From contig JAIOQF010000103.1 of NCBI GenBank assembly GCA_021413535.1, forward strand, positions 1 to 11,870: DNA of 11,870 nt, read 5' to 3'. The notes under the pieces were generated by a model. The model worked only from the letters and a program-made list of their open reading frames with translations. It ran no database searches and was not told the origin of the DNA. The DNA comes from Verrucomicrobiota bacterium. GTDB lineage: Bacteria; Verrucomicrobiota; Verrucomicrobiia; Verrucomicrobiales; Verrucomicrobiaceae. The translations under genes and the position numbers were made by a program. This document shows, one piece after another, positions 1 to 6,917 of the stretch; position 1 is the stretch's first letter, and each line of letters opens with the position of its first letter.

Positions 1-398
1 CCGCGCAGGCCGCCGAGCGCTCCCGGTGACGCGCTCATCAAGACAGCGGCCTTCCCGCGAAACGCGACCAGCGACGGCTCATCATCCGTTTCTTGACGGG
101 AGGCCCAGTCGATCGCGTTCTTTAGAACTGCCGTGATGGAGCTGTTGTATTCCGGCGATGAAATGAGGAATCCGTCACTTTCACGCATCAGAGCTTTGAG
201 CTTTTTTGCATTTTCCGGCAGGCCGTTTTCATCTTCCAGATCGCCGTCAAACAGCGGCAGCGGATAATCTCGCAGGTCAATCAGGGTGACTTCGGCCCCG
301 GCCGCGCGTGCAGCATCCGCCGCGATGCGGATGAGCTTTTTGTTAAATGAACCGGCGCGGGTGCTTCCGGCAAATGCGAGAATCTTGGGCTTGGACAT
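1..398 (-). CDS. NAD(P)H-dependent FMN reductase family protein (3' end cut by window)
   Basis: The frame is open from an ATG at 398 down to base 1 without a stop, giving 132 codons of a gene that continues beyond the left edge. The translation begins MSKPKILAFAGSTRAGSFNK and has the flavodoxin-like pattern of the FMN_red family (PF03358, ChrR/ArsH/SsuE-like). The FMN-phosphate loop GSTRAGSFN lies at residues 11-19, PEYNSS at 82-87 and KNAIDWASR at 93-101; a glycine-rich loop (SPGALGG) sits near the end. These proteins are cytosolic flavin or quinone reductases using NAD(P)H. No signal peptide is visible. It starts 33 bp after the stop of the upstream ThuA-like gene on the same strand, with no clear terminator between, so co-transcription is likely. 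Family assignment is firm; the true substrate is unknown. Confidence 0.9.
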   Translation of the reverse strand, partial: MSKPKILAFAGSTRAGSFNKKLIRIAADAARAAGAEVTLIDLRDYPLPLFDGDLEDENGLPENAKKLKALMRESDGFLISSPEYNSSITAVLKNAIDWASRQETDDEPSLVAFRGKAAVLMSASPGALGGLR

Positions 399-431
399 GC
401 CGACACTTACTCGCTCCGCTGATGGTGTCAC

Positions 432-1229
432 TTATTTCTGTTTGGCTTCGTAGCCCGCGACCGGCTTGCCATCTTCGCCAAGTTTGCCACAGGCCCAGAG
501 CAGACCACGCGTTACAAGGTCTAAATAGACCGGATCGCTCATGGTCGCATTGGTATGACCCATGGTAGTGCCGAAAACCTTCGCTTTGCCGTAGGTATTC
601 AACCAGACGAGTTGGTGATCTTTCTTGGTCTCCTCACCATAGGCTTTGGCCAATGGAACGAAGTTTTCGTAGAGGACTTCGTTCTTGTAGAGTTCGTCCG
701 CTTTGTCGAGCCACTCCATTGGGAAACCCTTCATGACGGGATGTTCCGGCTTCAAGTTGATCACATGGAGATCGCGCGTCTTCTCGTGGCTCATGCTTTT
801 CTGGCCGACACATTTGCGCCATTCATCCGTGCCCGCCATGCGGTAGCTGTGGGTGGAGCAGTGCAGCATCACCGCCGGCACGCCGTCGAAGTGAGCTTTA
901 GCGATGCGCTCCACAAATTGAACATCCTCGACCGCGCCGAAGCATTCGTTGTGGAGCACCACATCGTAGCCACTCGCCCAGTCCGCTTTCTCGTAGATGG
1001 AAATTTTGTGACTCTTGTCCTTCTTTCCCTCAGGCCCCTCTTCATGCACGATGGTAAACTCGACATTGGCGCGCGCACTGATGCCTTCGGCCAGAATGAG
1101 CTTCTGCTGCTCGTAATCGTGACAGCAGCCGCCGCAGACCATGAGAACCTTGAGAGGCTTCGAGACGTCGGCACGGAGGCTTGAAAATCCAAAAGCAACT
1201 GTGCAGGCAATGATAAATACGTGCTTCAT
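432..1229 (-). CDS. secreted ThuA-domain protein (downstream paralog of a tandem pair)
   Basis: A 265-residue protein with the ThuA domain (PF06283), a class I glutamine-amidotransferase-like fold. Residues 1-20 form a signal peptide (MKHVFIIACTVAFGFSSLRA), pointing to export. Visible motifs are GGCCHDYE at 33-40, HNEC at 93-96, LHCSTHSYR at 122-130, a GHTN turn at 224-227 and RGLLWAC at 241-247. Rhizobial ThuA acts in trehalose/maltitol use through 3-keto sugars; for secreted PVC homologues the substrate is not established. The frame also allows a GTG start at 1238, but the ATG at 1229 begins directly with the signal peptide and leaves an 18-bp gap to the upstream paralog's stop. About 18 C-terminal residues are identical to that paralog. 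Family call is strong; enzymatic role is uncertain. Confidence 0.9.
   Translation of the reverse strand: MKHVFIIACTVAFGFSSLRADVSKPLKVLMVCGGCCHDYEQQKLILAEGISARANVEFTIVHEEGPEGKKDKSHKISIYEKADWASGYDVVLHNECFGAVEDVQFVERIAKAHFDGVPAVMLHCSTHSYRMAGTDEWRKCVGQKSMSHEKTRDLHVINLKPEHPVMKGFPMEWLDKADELYKNEVLYENFVPLAKAYGEETKKDHQLVWLNTYGKAKVFGTTMGHTNATMSDPVYLDLVTRGLLWACGKLGEDGKPVAGYEAKQK
434..513. repeat. 3'-end direct repeat copy 1 (shared ThuA C-terminus)
   Basis: This stretch is clearly similar at DNA level to bases 1251-1330, encoding the near-identical C-termini of the two ThuA paralogs. By eye roughly four in five bases match, with differences mostly at third positions, so the copies are old enough to have diverged while the protein ends were kept. 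Confidence 0.6.
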
Positions 1230-1247
1230 GGCATGCACCAGCTAAAA

Positions 1248-2096
1248 TCACTTCTGCTTCGCTTCGTATCCCGCAACCGGTTTGCCGTCCTCACCAAGTT
1301 TGCCGGCTGCCCAGAGTAGGCCGCGGGTCACGAAATCGAGATAACGCGCATCCGACACTGTGTCGTTATTGTGCCCGATGGTGGTGCTGAAAATCTTTGT
1401 CTTCCCCGGGCCGTATACATTCGTCCACGCGACCACGGTCTCGGTCTCCTTCTTCTCGCCCGTTTTTTTGTCCACCACCGTCTGCTTCCCCTTGGCCAGA
1501 GGATGGGCGGTGAGAATCTGGATGTTGTTGTAAAGCTCCTCGTTGCCGGTCGTCCAGTCGGCGATGCCTTTGGTTACGGGCGAGTCCTTGTCCACAAACG
1601 TGATCGCAATCGGCAACTGCGCGCCGTGTCCGGTGGACTGGAGACCCAGCATCTCATACCAGTGCGAGTTGTCGTCTCCAGCCTTGACCGGCTGCTTGAA
1701 ATTGCCCCAGCGGTAGCTGTGCATTGCGCAGTGCAGGTTTACGGCGGGCGTGCCGTTGCTGTGCGCGGCGATGATGTTATTCACGTAATCCTTGTCCGTT
1801 ACGTCGGCCGAACACTCATCGTGGATCACGACATCGAACGGCTTGGCCCAGTCCTTGTTCTTGTAGAGGTCGAAGGCCGCCTTTGTCGTCTTGTCCGGAT
1901 TGTGCGCAAACGTCACCTCGACATTCGCCCGGGCGCTGATGCCCTCAGCGATGATGAGATGCTGCTTTTCATAGTCATGACAGCAGCCGCCGGTGACAAG
2001 CAACACCTTGAGCGGAGGTGTATCAGCCGCGTTGGAAGATGAGAGAAATCCCGCGCCAAGCGCGAGTGTTACGGTGAGAAGGAGTCGGATGTTCAT
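1248..2096 (-). CDS. secreted ThuA-domain protein (upstream paralog of a tandem pair)
   Basis: A 282-residue ThuA-like protein. The first 23 residues (MNIRLLLTVTLALGAGFLSS, then SNA) form a signal peptide with cleavage likely after SNA or SNAA. It shares motifs with the next gene: GGCCHDYE at 36-43, HDEC at 92-95, LHCAMHSYR at 121-129, GHNN at 241-244 and the terminal GKLGEDGKPVAGYEAKQK. Compared with its neighbour it has extra sequence around residues 133-160 and a charged insertion (about 205-220). A TTG 25 codons upstream (2171) would bury the signal peptide, so the ATG at 2096 is preferred. No clear Shine-Dalgarno is visible. It is the first gene of the presumed three-gene minus-strand operon and is divergent from the PSD1 gene. 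A role in glycoside or keto-sugar turnover is inference from the family. Confidence 0.9.
   Translation of the reverse strand: MNIRLLLTVTLALGAGFLSSSNAADTPPLKVLLVTGGCCHDYEKQHLIIAEGISARANVEVTFAHNPDKTTKAAFDLYKNKDWAKPFDVVIHDECSADVTDKDYVNNIIAAHSNGTPAVNLHCAMHSYRWGNFKQPVKAGDDNSHWYEMLGLQSTGHGAQLPIAITFVDKDSPVTKGIADWTTGNEELYNNIQILTAHPLAKGKQTVVDKKTGEKKETETVVAWTNVYGPGKTKIFSTTIGHNNDTVSDARYLDFVTRGLLWAAGKLGEDGKPVAGYEAKQK
1251..1330. repeat. 3'-end direct repeat copy 2 (shared ThuA C-terminus)
   Basis: This is the partner of the copy at 434-513, in the same orientation about 817 bp away. Recombination between the two would delete one paralog and leave a fused gene; no sign of that is seen here. Confidence 0.6.
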
Positions 2097-2373
2097 AAAT
2101 AGTTGTGGGGTAGCAATACGGAACGAAGAAGCTGCTTCTTGCCATGTATTATCTCGACTGTCCATGACCAAGGTGAAAACGGGACAGGCAGATCCCCACC
2201 ATCATGTTTGAACCCGGCACGGTCTTCGTGAGACAAATCAATCCAAGGCCGCCCCCCACGCGACACATTTTTTGACTATAAATGCCCAAGAAATGACCTT
2301 CCGCCCGTAATAAATCGTGCGATTCTGACGTATTCAACCCGAAGCAGACTGCGTAATATATTCCCAATATCCC
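2097..2373. promoter_or_regulatory. divergent intergenic region between the ThuA operon and the PSD1 gene
   Basis: This 277-bp stretch separates two diverging transcription units and should hold both promoters. No convincing sigma-70 pair is visible. A TTGACT occurs at 2272-2277 without a good -10 at normal spacing, and a TAATAT at 2354-2359 has only a poor -35 (TATTCA, 2331-2336). The dyad ATATT-CCC-AATAT at 2358-2370 lies just before the PSD1 start. I find no credible small gene here. Confidence 0.4.
2358..2370. repeat. short perfect dyad just upstream of the PSD1 start codon
   Basis: ATATT-CCC-AATAT is a perfect 5-bp inverted repeat with a 3-base centre, ending three bases before the ATG at 2374 and overlapping a TAATAT hexamer. 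It could be an operator or a weak hairpin at the translation start. AT-rich dyads of this size occur by chance, so function is speculative. Confidence 0.3.
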
Positions 2374-5112
2374 ATGCACCGATCTCACATTCTGATTCTC
2401 ATCCTTTCTGGCGCGATCTCTTCCCGGATGCCGGCTGCGAACACCGTGCAGTTCAACCGCGACGTCCGCCCGATCATCGCGGACACCTGCTACCATTGCC
2501 ACGGCCCCGATCCCGGCACGCGCAAGGCCGGGCTGAGGCTGGACACTGAAGCGGGCTTTTTTGCCGCGCGCGCTGGCAAGGACGGCAAGGAGGAACCGCC
2601 CACAATCGCCAAGGGCCGGCCCGACCAGAGCCCGCTCTACCAGCGGCTCATCACTACGGATGAAGATGACATCATGCCGCCACGCAAGGAGCACAAAGAC
2701 TTAAAGCCGGAACAGATCGCAACCATCAAAAAATGGATCGAAGAAGGCGCGCCCTGGCAGCCGCACTGGTCGTTCATCAAGCCGGAGCGCGCCCCCCTGC
2801 CTGCGGTGAAAAACGAAGCTTGGGTGAAGAATCCGATTGATCGTTTTGTGCTCGCGAAACTTGAACTGCATGGCCTCGCTCCCGCGCCGGAAGCAGACCG
2901 CCCCACGCTCGCGCGGCGGCTTGCACTCGATCTCACAGGACTGCCGCCATCCCCGGAAGCGGTGGAAGCCTTTGTGAATGACAAATCTCCGGACGCCTAT
3001 GACAAGCTCGTGGAACAGTTCCTGAAATCTGAACGATGGGGCGAGCACCGCGCGCGCTACTGGCTGGATGCCGCGCGCTACGCGGACACCCACGGGATGC
3101 ACTTCGACAACTACCGCGAGATGTGGCCCTATCGCGACTGGGTCATCAGCGCGTTCAACAGCAACCAACCGTTCAACCAGTTCACCGTCGAGCAAATCGC
3201 TGGCGATCTCCTGCCCAATCCGACCGAATCCCAGCTCATCGCCACCGGCTTCCAGCGCTGCAACATCACGACGAACGAAGGCGGCACCATCGACGAAGAA
3301 AACCTCATGCTCTACGCCACCGACCGCGTCCAAACGATGGGCTGGGTGTTCATGGGCCTGACCTCAAACTGCGCGCAGTGCCACGATCACAAGTTCGATC
3401 CCTTCACACAGCGTGATTTCTATTCGATGGCCGCGTTCTTTCGCAACACCACGCAAGGCCCGAAAGACGGCAACTCCAAGAGCAGCGCCCCGATCCTCGT
3501 CGTCCCGACATCGAACGACCGTGGGCGCTGGACGGCCCTGCCGAATGAGATCGCGGCGGAGAACCAGAACCGGGTCCAGCGCAAGGAACTGGCACGCAAA
3601 GATTTCTCCCAATGGCTGGCTTCAGCTAAACCAGCTGCACTCGACCAGGACGTTCCGTCCAACGGACTGGTCGTGCAAGTGCCGCTCGATGAAGGCATAG
3701 GCAACGAAGTGAGCGGCGCATCCGGCGCGCCCATGAAATTCAAAGCCACTGGCGACGCGGAATGGAATCTGGACGGTAAATTCGGTCCCGCTCCCGTCAT
3801 GAAAGCGGGAAGCACTTTCGACTTAGGCGAACTGGGCGACTTCGAGAAAAACCAGAAGTTCAGCTACGGCGCCTGGATCAAGGCTGGACGCAACGGCGTC
3901 TATGGAGGCATCATTGCCCGCATGGATGAAAAGAACGGCTATCGCGGCTGGGACTTGTTTCAGTCGGACACTTCGCTCGCGGTGCACATAGTGGACAAAT
4001 GGCCCGAAAACGCATTGAAGATGGAAACAGAGAAACCGGTGCTCACACCCGGAAAATGGCAGCACATCTTCGTGACCTATGATGGATCAGGCAAACCTGG
4101 CGGCGTAAAACTCTACCTCAATGGCGAAGTGCAGAAACTCAAGGAAGTCGCCAATACCTTGGGTGATAAATCCAGCATCCGCACCACCACCCCCCTGCGC
4201 ATTGGCCAGCGCAGCGACACTCAAATATTCGACGGAGGCTCCGTTCAAGACGTGCGGCTCTATTCCCGTCAGTTGGATGCCGCCGAAGTGAAGAGGATCG
4301 CAAACATCGCCCCCCTTCGCGCCATGCTCGCCGCAGTGAAACGCACACCGCAGCAGCATGATGCGCTCTTCGACCATTATCTCGCGACACGGGATGAAAA
4401 GTATATTGAGCTCGGCAAGAAAATCGACGCGCTCGAAGCGGAGCGCAAGACGATCAAAGCCCGCAGCCCGCTGACGCACATTCAGGAGGAGGTGAAAGGC
4501 TCTAAGCCGATGGCTTACATCTTGATGCGCGGCCAATATGATAAAAAGGGCGAACAGGTCGAAGCCAACACACCCGGGTTCCTTTATCCCTTGCCTAAAG
4601 ACGCACCACGCAACCGCCTCGGCCTCGCGCAATGGGTCGTCAGCCCGGAGAACCCGCTCACCGCGCGCGTCACCGTGAATCGCTTCTGGCAGGAATTATT
4701 CGGCACCGGCATAGTGAAGACCAGCGAAGACTTTGGCATCATGGGTAATCCTCCGACGCATCCGGAACTGCTCGAGTGGCTCGCGGTCGAATTCCGCGAA
4801 AACGGATGGGACGTGAAGAAATTCTTCAAGCTGATGGTCACCAGCGCGACTTACCGGCAATCGGCAATCACGACGCCGGAAAAGATTGAAAAAGATCCGT
4901 CGAACAGCCTGTTGAGCCGCGGCCCGCGCTTCCGCATGGATGCCGAAATGATCCGAGATTATGCGCTCGCCGCCAGCGGCCTGCTTTCCACGAAAATGGG
5001 CGGCCCGGGAGCCAAACCCTATCAGCCTGACCACATCTGGGACCAGGTCGGCCTGCCTCAGGCCGACACGCGCAACGCACGAACACGCCCTTGCAGGCGC
5101 TCGTTACCATGA
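2374..5112 (+). CDS. secreted PSCyt1/PSCyt2/LamG/PSD1 protein, C-terminally frameshifted
   Basis: A 912-residue open frame of the planctomycete-type cytochrome family, exported by an N-terminal signal (about residues 1-22). Domains in order: PSCyt1 (PF07635) with CYHCH at 39-43; PSCyt2/DUF1549 (PF07583) about 150-370 with CAQCH at 333-337 followed by DHKFDP; a LamG/concanavalin-like domain about 430-645; and PSD1/DUF1553 (PF07587) from about 743 (RNRLGLAQWV, NRFWQELFG, TSATYRQSA). The CxxCH motifs suggest haem c binding; the family's biochemical role is unknown. The PSD1 domain is broken. After KPYQPDHIWDQVGLPQADTRN the frame reads twelve unrelated residues to a TGA, while the family continuation resumes in another frame (see the next entry). 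Start at 2374 is chosen for the signal peptide; no Shine-Dalgarno is seen. As it stands the product lacks its C-terminal part. Confidence 0.88.
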   Translation: MHRSHILILILSGAISSRMPAANTVQFNRDVRPIIADTCYHCHGPDPGTRKAGLRLDTEAGFFAARAGKDGKEEPPTIAKGRPDQSPLYQRLITTDEDDIMPPRKEHKDLKPEQIATIKKWIEEGAPWQPHWSFIKPERAPLPAVKNEAWVKNPIDRFVLAKLELHGLAPAPEADRPTLARRLALDLTGLPPSPEAVEAFVNDKSPDAYDKLVEQFLKSERWGEHRARYWLDAARYADTHGMHFDNYREMWPYRDWVISAFNSNQPFNQFTVEQIAGDLLPNPTESQLIATGFQRCNITTNEGGTIDEENLMLYATDRVQTMGWVFMGLTSNCAQCHDHKFDPFTQRDFYSMAAFFRNTTQGPKDGNSKSSAPILVVPTSNDRGRWTALPNEIAAENQNRVQRKELARKDFSQWLASAKPAALDQDVPSNGLVVQVPLDEGIGNEVSGASGAPMKFKATGDAEWNLDGKFGPAPVMKAGSTFDLGELGDFEKNQKFSYGAWIKAGRNGVYGGIIARMDEKNGYRGWDLFQSDTSLAVHIVDKWPENALKMETEKPVLTPGKWQHIFVTYDGSGKPGGVKLYLNGEVQKLKEVANTLGDKSSIRTTTPLRIGQRSDTQIFDGGSVQDVRLYSRQLDAAEVKRIANIAPLRAMLAAVKRTPQQHDALFDHYLATRDEKYIELGKKIDALEAERKTIKARSPLTHIQEEVKGSKPMAYILMRGQYDKKGEQVEANTPGFLYPLPKDAPRNRLGLAQWVVSPENPLTARVTVNRFWQELFGTGIVKTSEDFGIMGNPPTHPELLEWLAVEFRENGWDVKKFFKLMVTSATYRQSAITTPEKIEKDPSNSLLSRGPRFRMDAEMIRDYALAASGLLSTKMGGPGAKPYQPDHIWDQVGLPQADTRNARTRPCRRSLP

Positions 5113-5429
5113 ACGATCCGCAGTTCGTAGAAGCCGCGCGCAACCTTGCGCAGAAGGCTTTGCTATCACCCGGAAGTAATGATGAGAAGTCGATGAACTT
5201 CATCGCCAGCCGAGCCTTGTGCCGTCCGTTGAAAGACATCGAAAAGCCGGTGATTCTGGCCAGCCTGAAAGATCTGCGTGATTTCTATAACAGCAAAGTG
5301 GACGACGCGAAGGCCCTGATCGCTGTCGGTGAATCGAAGGCCGATGCCAGCCTGAACCCTGCCACGCTCGCCGCCTGGACGATGGTCTGCAACCAGATCA
5401 TGAATCTCGATGAAGTGCTCAGCAAATAG
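5076..5429 (+). pseudogene. C-terminal fragment of the PSD1 (DUF1553) protein in a shifted frame
   Basis: Reading from 5076 gives RTNTPLQALVTMNDPQFVEA, a highly conserved part of PSD1 proteins. It continues through a typical C-terminus (NPATLAAWTMVCNQIMNLDE) to a TAG at 5427-5429. It is in a different frame from the 2374 gene and overlaps its last codons. In the family, the DTRN-like position before the break and RTNTP are normally separated by roughly 40 residues containing LYRRSLYTFWKR and a P-x-R-E/x-C-x-x-RR segment; none of that is present. The best reading is a single gene that lost about 120-130 bp plus frame. A TTG at 5091 or ATG at 5109 could start a separate peptide, but an independent protein is unlikely. 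The length of the missing segment is from memory of the family. Confidence 0.8.
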
Positions 5430-5454
5430 CACACCTTCAAATAATCCAACTGCC

Positions 5455-6915
5455 ATGAAAGCATTCAACGAATCCCAGCTGCTTGAAACCCGCCGCCATT
5501 TCTTCACACGCGGAAAAAATCTGCTTGGAGGCGCGGCGCTGGCATCGCTCATCGGAGATGGCTTCGCGCAACAAGCACTGGCTTCGGCCAGCGGCAGAAC
5601 TCCCGGCCCGCAGTTCCCACCCAAGGCCAAGCGGGTGATCTATCTCCATATGGTCGGCGGCCCTTCGCAAATGGACCTGTTCGACTACAAACCCGAGATG
5701 ATGAAATGGTATGACAAGGATCTGCCCGACAGCGTGCGGCAGGGCCAGCGACTCACCACCATGACATCGGGCCAGACGCGCTTCCCCATCGCTCCATCGA
5801 AATACAAATTCGAGCAGCGCGGAAAGTGCGGCATGTGGATGAACGCCGACTTGCTGCCGAACCTTGGCAACGTCGCAGACGACATCTGCTGGATGCGCTC
5901 GCTGCACACCGAGGCCATCAACCACGAACCGGCCATCTGCGCCATGCAAACCGGCAATCAGATCACCGGCCGCCCCTGCCTCGGTTCCTGGGCGTCCTAT
6001 GGACTTGGATCATCGAATGAAAATCTGCCCACCTTCGTCGTGCTCGTTGCCACACCGACAAACCGCGAGCAGGAGCAGTCCATCTCCGCGCGTTTGTGGT
6101 CCAGTGGTTATCTGCCGGGCGAACACGCCGGCGTTTCCTTCCGCAGCAGCGGCGACCCCATCCTCTACATCAACAACCCGCCCGGCGTGCCGGACAGCAT
6201 CCGCAAACGCACCATCGAAGGACTGAATGCGCTCAATGAAATCAACTACAAGACCGTCGGTGATCCGGAAACACAGACGCGCATCCATCAATACGAAATG
6301 GCCTTCCGCATGCAGGCCAGCGTGCCGGAGTTGACCGATCTCAGCAAGGAAACCGAAGCCACCTGGAATCTGTATGGCGACGAAGCGAAGAAGCCCGGCA
6401 CATTCGCCAACACCGTGCTCATGGCGCGCAGGCTCACCGAGCGCGGCGTGCGCTTCGTGCAGATCTATCATAACAATTGGGACAACCACTCCAACGTTGC
6501 CGGTCGCCTGCCCAGCCAGTGCCGCGATGTTGACCGGCCCATCTACGGCCTCATCAACGATCTGAAATCACGCGGCATGTTTGAGGACACGCTCATCATC
6601 TGGGGCGGTGAATTCGGTCGCACCATCTATTCCCAGGGCGGCCTGACAAAGGAAAACTACGGCCGCGACCACCATCCGCGCTGCTTCACCATGTGGATGG
6701 AGGGCGGCGGAACCAAGGGCGGCACCATCTATGGCGAGACCGACGACTTCAGTTACAACATCGTGAACGATCCGATCCACATCAGTGACTTCCACGCCAC
6801 CGTGCTGAAGTTGCTCGGCTTCGACTTCGACCGCTTCAGCTACAAGTATCAAGGGCTCGACGGCAAGCTCACCGGCATCAATCCGGCCAAGGTCATCAGG
6901 GAATTGATAGCGTGA
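5455..6915 (+). CDS. DUF1501 family protein with Tat-type signal
   Basis: A 486-residue protein of DUF1501 (PF07394), an alkaline-phosphatase/sulfatase-like fold family that almost always accompanies PSD1 proteins in planctomycetes and verrucomicrobia. The N-terminus has a twin-arginine-like signal (TRRHFFTRGKNLLGGAALAS, residues 12-31), indicating folded export. Family-typical segments include YLHMVGGPSQMDLFDYKP near 63-80, HNNWDNHSN near 341-349, a GGEFGRT motif near 383-389 and HHPRCFT near 405-411, where metal ligands are expected. No enzymatic activity is established for the family. An ATG at 5410 in the same frame overlaps the PSD1 fragment; the ATG at 5455 is preferred because it directly precedes the Tat signal and leaves a 25-bp gap. 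It probably belongs to one operon with the PSD1 gene. Its stop is 2 bp from the convergent hydrolase stop. Confidence 0.92.
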   Translation: MKAFNESQLLETRRHFFTRGKNLLGGAALASLIGDGFAQQALASASGRTPGPQFPPKAKRVIYLHMVGGPSQMDLFDYKPEMMKWYDKDLPDSVRQGQRLTTMTSGQTRFPIAPSKYKFEQRGKCGMWMNADLLPNLGNVADDICWMRSLHTEAINHEPAICAMQTGNQITGRPCLGSWASYGLGSSNENLPTFVVLVATPTNREQEQSISARLWSSGYLPGEHAGVSFRSSGDPILYINNPPGVPDSIRKRTIEGLNALNEINYKTVGDPETQTRIHQYEMAFRMQASVPELTDLSKETEATWNLYGDEAKKPGTFANTVLMARRLTERGVRFVQIYHNNWDNHSNVAGRLPSQCRDVDRPIYGLINDLKSRGMFEDTLIIWGGEFGRTIYSQGGLTKENYGRDHHPRCFTMWMEGGGTKGGTIYGETDDFSYNIVNDPIHISDFHATVLKLLGFDFDRFSYKYQGLDGKLTGINPAKVIRELIA

Positions 6916-6917
6916 TC

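Noticed and set aside
555..1184. 209-codon plus-strand open frame
   Set aside because: It is antisense to the ThuA-like gene, which has clear family motifs and a signal peptide; the plus-strand translation has no recognisable domain.
1371..2042. 223-codon plus-strand open frame
   Set aside because: Antisense shadow of the second ThuA-like gene, produced by GC-rich third positions.
2097..2171. TTG-started N-terminal extension of the upstream ThuA gene
   Set aside because: It would put 25 polar residues before a clear signal peptide; the ATG at 2096 is the better start.
2271..2300. TTGACT as a -35 box for the PSD1 gene
   Set aside because: No acceptable -10 hexamer lies 16-18 bases downstream.
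2149..2694. 181-codon minus-strand open frame covering the divergent intergenic region
   Set aside because: Most of it is opposite the PSCyt1 domain, and the rest reads through intergenic sequence; no family motif or start signal.
2701..3333. 210-codon minus-strand open frame
   Set aside because: Antisense to the strongly conserved PSCyt2 domain.
5410..5454. Upstream ATG for the DUF1501 protein
   Set aside because: It overlaps the PSD1 C-terminal frame and adds 15 residues before the Tat-type signal; the ATG at 5455 fits better.
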